From NCBI GenBank assembly GCA_027485645.1, contig JAIXQR010000003.1, forward strand, positions 558,001 through 622,000: 64,000 nucleotides of DNA, given 5' to 3'. This document shows positions 58,465 through 64,000 of this stretch, in pieces (the stretch's first letter is position 1; each line of letters starts with the position of its first letter). The stretch comes from a bacterium (lineage in GTDB: Bacteria; Armatimonadota; Fimbriimonadia; Fimbriimonadales; Fimbriimonadaceae). The position numbers and the translations under genes are program-made. The notes beneath the pieces were generated by a model, which made no database searches, had not been told where the DNA came from, and worked only from the letters and a program-made list of their open reading frames with translations.

Positions 58465-60843
58465 ATGGCGCATTTGGCAAGTCGAAAATTCATCGTCGCC
58501 GGTAAACCCGCGCTGGTTCTTTCTGGAGAAGTGCATTACTTCCGATTGCAGCGCTCGGAATGGGAAGATCGGATCATCAAGACCAAGCAAGCCGGCTGCA
58601 ATGCGGTCGCGAGCTACATTCCCTGGCTGTTCCACGAGGAAGAAAACGGATTCATTGATGTGACGGGAAAGACACGCCCAGAACGTGACCTTGGAGCGTT
58701 CATTGATCTGTGTAAGAAGCACGACTTGTGGTTCATCGCTCGACCGGGGCCATACATCATGGCCGAGGTCAAGAACGAAGGGATTCCGCACTGGATATAT
58801 GAAAGTTGCCCCGACGCGATTCCTCCAATTTGGGAAGGTAAGCCAGCGAAAAGTGCAGTTGTCCGCTATAACGATCCCGATTTTCTTCGCTACGTCGACC
58901 GTTGGTATTCCGAGGTCATGAAACCAATAGCGTCGCGATTGGAAACCAAAGGCGGTAACGTGATCTCCGTTCAGTTGGACAACGAAATTGGGATGCTCCA
59001 ATGTTGGTCCGAAGACCCAGATTTGAGCGAAGCCACGTTGTGCGAGTTTGCCGCGTTTGTTCAAGCCAAGTATCCGGCCGATGAATTGGCGAAGCGATAC
59101 GGATTCGACATGGGCGATCCCACCGTTCGAGTCAAGCAACTTCGAAGTGCGCAGGGCCCAAGCGCGCTGCCGTTCCATTCGGACTACACCTGGTTTGCTC
59201 GCACCCTTTTTAACCGGTTCGTTGCAGCGCTTCGTGGCTTCGCCGAAAAGGCCGGCGTCACCGGCGTTCCGTTCATCATCAACATTCATGGCAGCGGCGG
59301 CGGACGGGCGACCACGTTCCCAATCGGGATTGCACAGACCTATGAAAGCTACACCCAAGCCGCGGGGTATTGGGGGTCTTCCGATCACTATTTAGGCGAG
59401 CTGACGCGAGACAATGCGGGCGACCTTTACATGCTGAATGCCTTCATGGCGGCGGTCAATCGGCAGGAGCAACCGCTTTCCTCCGTTGAGTTTGAAGCAG
59501 GCACGGGCGATTACGGCGAAATTGGGGGCACTCGGTACACGAACAAGGCCACGGATTTCAAAGCCCGCTTGAGCGTGGTGCAGGGCAATCGGATGCTCAA
59601 CCACTACCTGATCGCGGGTGGCCGAAACCCGATGCTGGATAAACCGCTCAAAGATGGGAACGGCCGCCTTGGCACAACCGGTGAGCGACACGGATTCGCT
59701 GCGCCAATTGGCCCCGAGGGGCAGCTTGACCCCGTTTACTTCGGCCTTAAGGACACCAACGAGACCCTCATGGCGGTTGAGGCTTGGCTGTCGGAAGCGC
59801 GCCAGGAACTAGACGGGGTGTCGCTGGGCTTTATCCCCGACTACTATTCAACCGACGTGAAGCCCGCCGGGCCGATGCGAGAATTGGCCAGCAAGCTGGA
59901 GGCTGCTCGCGGTTGGCAAGAGCGGCTCGTTCGCGCGCTGCTGGACCAGAGCGTGAGCTTTGACGCGGTGAACTTGCAGGCCGAGGCAGAAATCAAAGCG
60001 CCGGTTTTGGCGCTGGCGACCTCCGTTTGCATGGCGCCTTCGGTGGCAAGTCGGCTCCTGAACTACGTGAAAAAAGGCGGCACTTTGATGCTGTTCGGCC
60101 CTGTGCCCACCGAGGATATGGAAGGGAAGCCGATGAACCTCTTGGTGGAGGCTCTTGGGCTGACGCTTCATCCTGGACTTACGTCCAGTCGGCACTCTTT
60201 CCCGTCGACCCAAGGGGTCGGATTTGCGTCTTTTGAGCCCGAAGTTCGGGTCTGGGAAGGGATCCCTTTCACGATGAAGTCTGGAACTCCATTCCTCCGG
60301 ATTGCCCAAACCGAGCATTTTGGTGGCGGGATGATTCCATTCGGTTCGGGCAAAGTGTGTCTTCTCACCGTGCAACCGCCTCAGCACCGACGCCTTTGGC
60401 GGGCCTTGTTCAACGAACTCAATGTTCGGGCCGGCGTACAGCACGATTCTCCAAACGGTGGCGTTTTGCTTCAGCGCGTGCGTCATCAGCAATCTCGGTT
60501 CATCAGCTTGATCAACCTCGACGCGGACCCGAAGGACCTTCAGATCACGGATGGCGGGGAGTCTCTGTTCTCCGGCAAGGTTCACCTGCCAGCACGAACG
60601 GCGAAGCTTCTGCCGCTCAATGTGCCGATAGGTGGCTTCCTCATCAGCCGGTCAACGGCAGAGATCGTGGCGTCGTCTGCGAACTCGGTTTCTTTCCGAA
60701 AGGGGCCGGTAGATGAGGTTGCTATTCTGCGCGGAAAGCCGAAAGTAGTCGGCGGCGGTGCGAGTTTGCGCTTGCTTCAAGGCGACGAATATCGACTCGA
60801 GATCGAGCCCGGAGTTGGCAAGATCGAGATCCGGCAGGCGTAA
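58465..60843 (+). CDS. GH35-like beta-galactosidase
   Basis: The 792 residues begin with a GH35 TIM barrel: VLSGEVHYFRLQRSEWEDRIIKTKQAGCNAVASYIPWLFHE, FIARPGPYIMAEV, and the proton donor Glu174 in VQLDNEIGML. The likely nucleophile is in SSVEFEAGTGD (Glu342 or Glu344). The C-terminal half has jellyroll and GATase-like segments (GGTLMLFGPVPTED). There is no signal peptide, so it is probably cytoplasmic or exported by another route. It releases beta-linked galactose or a related sugar. It follows the GntR cassette and probably has its own promoter with a LacI-like site. Confidence 0.88.
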   Translation: MAHLASRKFIVAGKPALVLSGEVHYFRLQRSEWEDRIIKTKQAGCNAVASYIPWLFHEEENGFIDVTGKTRPERDLGAFIDLCKKHDLWFIARPGPYIMAEVKNEGIPHWIYESCPDAIPPIWEGKPAKSAVVRYNDPDFLRYVDRWYSEVMKPIASRLETKGGNVISVQLDNEIGMLQCWSEDPDLSEATLCEFAAFVQAKYPADELAKRYGFDMGDPTVRVKQLRSAQGPSALPFHSDYTWFARTLFNRFVAALRGFAEKAGVTGVPFIINIHGSGGGRATTFPIGIAQTYESYTQAAGYWGSSDHYLGELTRDNAGDLYMLNAFMAAVNRQEQPLSSVEFEAGTGDYGEIGGTRYTNKATDFKARLSVVQGNRMLNHYLIAGGRNPMLDKPLKDGNGRLGTTGERHGFAAPIGPEGQLDPVYFGLKDTNETLMAVEAWLSEARQELDGVSLGFIPDYYSTDVKPAGPMRELASKLEAARGWQERLVRALLDQSVSFDAVNLQAEAEIKAPVLALATSVCMAPSVASRLLNYVKKGGTLMLFGPVPTEDMEGKPMNLLVEALGLTLHPGLTSSRHSFPSTQGVGFASFEPEVRVWEGIPFTMKSGTPFLRIAQTEHFGGGMIPFGSGKVCLLTVQPPQHRRLWRALFNELNVRAGVQHDSPNGGVLLQRVRHQQSRFISLINLDADPKDLQITDGGESLFSGKVHLPARTAKLLPLNVPIGGFLISRSTAEIVASSANSVSFRKGPVDEVAILRGKPKVVGGGASLRLLQGDEYRLEIEPGVGKIEIRQA

Positions 60844-61080
60844 CGTGCTGATTGCGAAACGAGGGCCGCTTTCTAGAGTGGCCCCAAGGCGGTGAGCCGA
60901 GATTAGGTCGTTCGCCCACAAGAATCATTTGTGAAGCTGGAACGGTCTACTTCGCATCCGACGATGCAGTTGAAAACCAGCGGTTGCGAGAAATCTCGCA
61001 ACCGGTGATGTTGTTTTGGGCTCTTTGAACAAACGATCACGCGTGCGTGCAGAAAAAGCCTGTGAGCTTCTGGCGCGGAC

Positions 61081-61599
61081 TTATTGACCGCCCATCTGGC
61101 TCGGGTCCATCTTTTTGCCGTCCATGATCATCTCGGACGACTTCCAGTCCATGATTGCGAGCTTCCACTTTCCGCCCTGCTTGACGTAGGTTTCGACGGT
61201 TTTGCCGGACATGGTCAGCTTGTGCATCTTCTTATCTGGACCAGGAACCGTGCCGGTCATGGATCGGGTCATTTCGGCGGTGGCTTTGTTGCCCTTCTCG
61301 GTCAGCTTCAGCAACTTGCTGGTAACGTCGGTGATCTTCTGAAGCGATCCGGTGCCTTGCTTCATTCCCGCAAGCATCTGGTCGAAGGTCATCGTCTTGC
61401 CGGCTTCGATGTACTTGAAATCTGCCGTGATGGTCGGCTGCATGGCCTTCTTGAACGCGACCATATCCTTGGCCATCAGCGCTTTTCGGGAAACGCCGTC
61501 GTTTTTGAGGATCATTTCCTTCAGGGACTCCGCATGGGTAGTGGATCCAAGAACGAGGAGAAGCGCGGCACAAACTGGCAGCCTATTCATATCACTCAC
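61081..61599 (-). CDS. Secreted NTF2-like (DUF4440-type) protein
   Basis: The 172 residues start with a signal peptide (MNRLPVCAALLLVLGSTTHAES) and carry an NTF2-like cone fold pattern: a helix pair (DGVSRKALMAKDMVAFKKAMQP), TADFKYIEAGKTMTFDQMLAGMK, then the terminal strands MTGTVPGPDKKMHKLTMSGKTVETYVKQGGKWKLAIMDWKSSEM. The role of secreted DUF4440 proteins is unknown. It stands alone, transcribed away from the GH9 gene. The preceding 60844-61080 region shows nothing. Confidence 0.75.
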   Translation of the reverse strand: MSDMNRLPVCAALLLVLGSTTHAESLKEMILKNDGVSRKALMAKDMVAFKKAMQPTITADFKYIEAGKTMTFDQMLAGMKQGTGSLQKITDVTSKLLKLTEKGNKATAEMTRSMTGTVPGPDKKMHKLTMSGKTVETYVKQGGKWKLAIMDWKSSEMIMDGKKMDPSQMGGQ

Positions 61600-61673
61600 A
61601 CTTTAGCTTCTCCGGAAGGCATTTGCAAGATTTGCCGGACTTTCGACGGAGCCCTGCGTGATAAATTGTAGGC

Positions 61674-63530
61674 ATGCCTATTTCTGGCGCGATGCTGCTC
61701 CTCCTCGGCCCGAGTGCCGAGCTTCCGCCTTATGCCGTGGCCCAAATGTCGGGCGTCACGGTGAAAGGGCTCCCGGCGGTGACTAGCCGCATTCATGTGG
61801 ATCAGTTTGGGTATCTGCCTGCTGAAACGAAGACGGCAATCTTGTCGGACCCGCAAATTGGCTTCAACGCCGACCAGGACATTGCGGTCGGAAAGACGTT
61901 GCAGGTTCGGGCTCGAAACGGAAAGACGGTGTTTACCGGCCCGGTCCGAATTTGGAACAACGGCAAAGTGCACGAAGACTCGGGCGACCGTGGCTGGTGG
62001 TTCGACTTTTCGAAGGTTCAGACCCCCGGCGAATACTACATTTACGATCCGGCGAACAACGTTCGAAGCGCAGTCTTCTCCGTCAACGAGAAGATTTTCT
62101 CGCCCGTCATGCGGGCGGCGATTCGCACGTTTTACTATCAGCGCCTCGGCGTGGACCTTAAGGTGCCCTACGCAGAAAAGCCGTGGACCGAGAAGGCTGC
62201 CCTGACCCAAGATGCGCGGGCTCGAAACGTGTTGGCGAAGGAGGACGCAAGCCAAGAGCGCGACCTCAGCGGCGGCTGGATGGACGCGGGGGACACGAAC
62301 AAATATCCTCCCTTCAACGCGGACGTGCTGCACCCTATGCTTTACGCGTACAAGGCTAATCCGAAAGCCTTCGGCGAAGGAAACGGCATCCCCGAAAGTG
62401 GTAACGGACGCCCCGATATCCTCGACGAAATCAAAGTCCAGCTCGACTGGCTGGTCAAAATGCAGTTCCCAGACGGTGCGGTACCGGTCAAGATGGGCAA
62501 CATCGACTACAACGGCAAATGGCCGCTGAGCGAGGACAAGCGGACCCGCTACTACGGCCCGAAGGACAGCGGCGCGGCGATTTATACCGCCGCCAACTTC
62601 GCCCACGCTGCCCGGGTCTATCGAAATTTTCCTGCTTGGAAGGGCTTCGCCGAAGACCTGAAGCGACGAGCCATCCTTTCTTACAACTGGTTCGAAAACA
62701 ACCCGCCGACCTTCAAATCGGACACGGGCGAGATTAAGAGCGGCATTGCCAACAAGTCGGCCGAGGACCAAGATCGGTACCACTGCTTTACGGCAATCCA
62801 TCTGTACGACCTCACCGGAGATGAGAAGTATCATCGCATGATTAAGGCTTTGGCCGGCAAAACTCGGCAGATGTCGGAACCCACTTGGAGCCCATACGAT
62901 GCCGGAGCGGGCGAGGCGCTGGCTGAATACACCACCTTCAAGAAGGCCGACCCCGTCTTGGTCGCGAAGATCAAAGCGCAACTGAAGCGCTCCGCCGCTA
63001 GTGCAGCCTGGGCTCCGGCGCCAACGGCCGACCTTTATCGAGCTTGGATGGTTCCAACCAGCTACCACTGGGGCAGCAACTTTGTCCGCGCAAGCTATGG
63101 TCTGAGTAGCATGGTCGCCGCAAAGTACGGCGGGCTCGACGCAGCCACGAGGGCCCGCTTAAAGGTCCGGGCAGCAGACATGCTCCACTCTTTCCACGGC
63201 GTGAACCCGCTGAACGTGGTTTACCTATCGAACATGGGCAAGCTCGGCGCGGAGAACTCGATTCGCAGCATCTACCACGAGCGTTATAACGTGAACACCC
63301 CGTTTGCCTACAACCCGCCGCCAGGCTACGTTGTCGGAGGTCCAAACCAGAGCTACTCTGGCAAGGCGGCCGAAGGTACGCCTTCCGTTGAATGGATCAA
63401 ATCTCAGCCCCGCGCTAAGGCCTACGCCGACTTCAACCGGGTTTGGCCAGAGAGTAGCTGGGAGCTGAGCGAGAACGCCATCTACTACCAAGCGATGTAC
63501 GTTCGGCTGATCGCCGAGTTTGCTCGCTAA
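61674..63530 (+). CDS. GH9 family endoglucanase with N-terminal Ig-like domain
   Basis: The 618 residues have a CelD_N Ig-like domain (about 38-140, HVDQFGYLPAETKTAILS) and a GH9 (alpha/alpha)6 barrel. The catalytic base region is GGWMDAGDTNKY with Asp205 and Asp208. HGVNPL and the proton donor Glu600 in WELSENAIYYQ are intact. The enzyme should cleave beta-1,4-glucans. The N-terminus (MPISGAMLLLLGPSAELPP) is weakly hydrophobic and may be a signal peptide. It stands between a DUF4440 gene and a PD40 gene. Confidence 0.92.
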   Translation: MPISGAMLLLLGPSAELPPYAVAQMSGVTVKGLPAVTSRIHVDQFGYLPAETKTAILSDPQIGFNADQDIAVGKTLQVRARNGKTVFTGPVRIWNNGKVHEDSGDRGWWFDFSKVQTPGEYYIYDPANNVRSAVFSVNEKIFSPVMRAAIRTFYYQRLGVDLKVPYAEKPWTEKAALTQDARARNVLAKEDASQERDLSGGWMDAGDTNKYPPFNADVLHPMLYAYKANPKAFGEGNGIPESGNGRPDILDEIKVQLDWLVKMQFPDGAVPVKMGNIDYNGKWPLSEDKRTRYYGPKDSGAAIYTAANFAHAARVYRNFPAWKGFAEDLKRRAILSYNWFENNPPTFKSDTGEIKSGIANKSAEDQDRYHCFTAIHLYDLTGDEKYHRMIKALAGKTRQMSEPTWSPYDAGAGEALAEYTTFKKADPVLVAKIKAQLKRSAASAAWAPAPTADLYRAWMVPTSYHWGSNFVRASYGLSSMVAAKYGGLDAATRARLKVRAADMLHSFHGVNPLNVVYLSNMGKLGAENSIRSIYHERYNVNTPFAYNPPPGYVVGGPNQSYSGKAAEGTPSVEWIKSQPRAKAYADFNRVWPESSWELSENAIYYQAMYVRLIAEFAR

Positions 63531-63559
63531 CGCAGATAGGGGCAACTCGTTTGCCAGCG

Positions 63560-63585
63560 GTGTTTGGGGCGCTTGCCCCAGACAC
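63560..63585 (+). terminator. Probable terminator of the GH9 gene
   Basis: GTGTTTGGGGC (63560-63570) and GCCCCAGACAC (63575-63585) pair with one T-G pair around GCTT. It lies 29 bases past the stop at 63530. The T run that follows is weak. Confidence 0.6.
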
Positions 63586-63663
63586 CCTTGCTACACGCTC
63601 TCTCAATGTTAAGGTTGCGGTCCGATTGAGCCGTTTCTGCAATGGTCGTTGTAAAGTTAAGAC

Positions 63664-64000
63664 ATGAGGTGGCTGATCGCGCTCCTGACTGTTCTTCCCA
63701 CGACCATTGCCGTTGGGCAGGTTCGTTCTGTGGAGCCGATAGCCCCTGGATTGCCATTCACCGGGCCCGACGCTCCGGCGATCGATGGGGTGCTGAGTTC
63801 TGACGGTAGCGTTCTCGCCTTCACCTCATACGCCTCAAACCTGACAGCCGGGATCAAGCCAAGCTTTTACTCGCTGTACGTTCAGACCCTCAGCGATCAG
63901 AAAATCCATCGCGTGCCGACCACGGGCGACAAGGGTTTTGGCCTGATTCGGATCAGTGCTAATGGCCGACGCGTGTCGTTCAGCGATTCAAATCACGCAT
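63664..64000 (+). CDS. Secreted PD40/TolB-like beta-propeller protein, N-terminal part (3' end outside window)
   Basis: An ATG at 63664 opens a frame that runs past the window end: 112 residues visible. They start with a signal peptide (RWLIALLTVLPTTIAVGQ, cleavage near AVG). Propeller-like strands follow: GPDAPAIDGVLSSDGSVLAFTSYASNLT, SFYSLYVQTLSDQKIHRVPT and LIRISANGRRVSFSDSN. The pattern matches PD40 repeats of secreted TolB-like proteins that list calendar- or event-type sums. It may share the surface with the propeller lipoproteins earlier in the window. Confidence 0.78.
   Translation, partial: MRWLIALLTVLPTTIAVGQVRSVEPIAPGLPFTGPDAPAIDGVLSSDGSVLAFTSYASNLTAGIKPSFYSLYVQTLSDQKIHRVPTTGDKGFGLIRISANGRRVSFSDSNHA

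Noticed and set aside
61081-61599. Protein ending in GGQ, a Pup/UBact-like C-terminus
   Set aside because: It is 172 residues with a signal peptide and NTF2-like fold, 36 kb from the ATPase gene; Pup-like tags are about 60 residues, disordered and cytoplasmic.
61596-63068. 490-codon minus-strand frame opposite the GH9 gene
   Set aside because: GH9 catalytic motifs are intact on the plus strand, and the antisense product has no recognisable domain.
1-64000. CRISPR arrays, IS elements, prophage
   Set aside because: No regularly spaced direct repeats, transposases, integrases or phage structural genes could be read.

Overview
The window most likely comes from a diderm bacterium of the Armatimonadota, probably class Fimbriimonadia. 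The evidence is three type IV pseudopilin-like proteins with the near-identical N-terminal core [19 protein letters not shown] followed by LFPVFAQAK, a full LPS-export gene set, an Mpa/ARC-like AAA ATPase, moderately high GC and dense operons with ATGA, TTGA or GTGA stop/start overlaps. The placement is inferred from family recognition; no marker-gene tree was run. No CRISPR array, insertion sequence, prophage or rRNA operon was seen.

Layout. 1-7.6 kb: 3' end of asnS, an MsbA-like exporter with a long insertion, an orphan iron/cobalamin-type ABC ATPase, a glycosyltransferase, a Trm112-like protein, aroQ, an M24 peptidase and a degenerate ABC-ATPase-like protein. 7.6-12.5 kb (minus): a protein made only of the SelB C-terminal winged-helix region, a glycosylasparaginase, an AI-2E-type permease, and a TetR/DUF4386 unit with two perfect 18-bp operators. 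12.6-19 kb (minus): a GH130 phosphorylase with a two-domain GT4 protein, an NHL-repeat lipoprotein and a long CapD-type dehydratase. 19-31 kb: MscS channel, trpG/pabA-like and pyrimidine phosphorylase genes, a PrcB-like protein, the Mpa/ARC ATPase, a PNPOx-family protein, then a glycan operon (NeuD-like acyltransferase, CapD-like SDR, epimerase, WecA/WbpL-type transferase), a beta-propeller protein and an HNH nuclease. 31-39.4 kb (minus): rlmN, lptC, lptA, lptB, lptF/G, DUF3084 and a YqgF-like gene in close order, followed by typA. 39.5-50.6 kb: a 1,090-residue SBBP-repeat surface protein, HtrA protease, an R3H/AAA ATPase, a probable lipoprotein, an SSS symporter, an FHA protein, purM, tRNA-Lys, tRNA-Val and a GDPD.

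50.7-64 kb is the most distinctive part. Two divergent cassettes face away from a 382-bp control region. Leftward are a LacI regulator, a pseudopilin, a small lipoprotein and a flavin-dependent halogenase-like enzyme. Rightward are a GntR/LacI-type chimeric regulator, a pseudopilin, a small lipoprotein and, after a terminator and a LacI-like palindrome, a GH35 beta-galactosidase-like enzyme. A third pseudopilin stands alone behind a 15-bp inverted repeat. A GH9 endoglucanase and the start of a PD40/TolB-like protein follow. I read this as a ligand-regulated surface module in which each regulator is transcribed with its own pseudopilin and lipoprotein; the biochemical role of these pseudopilins is unknown.
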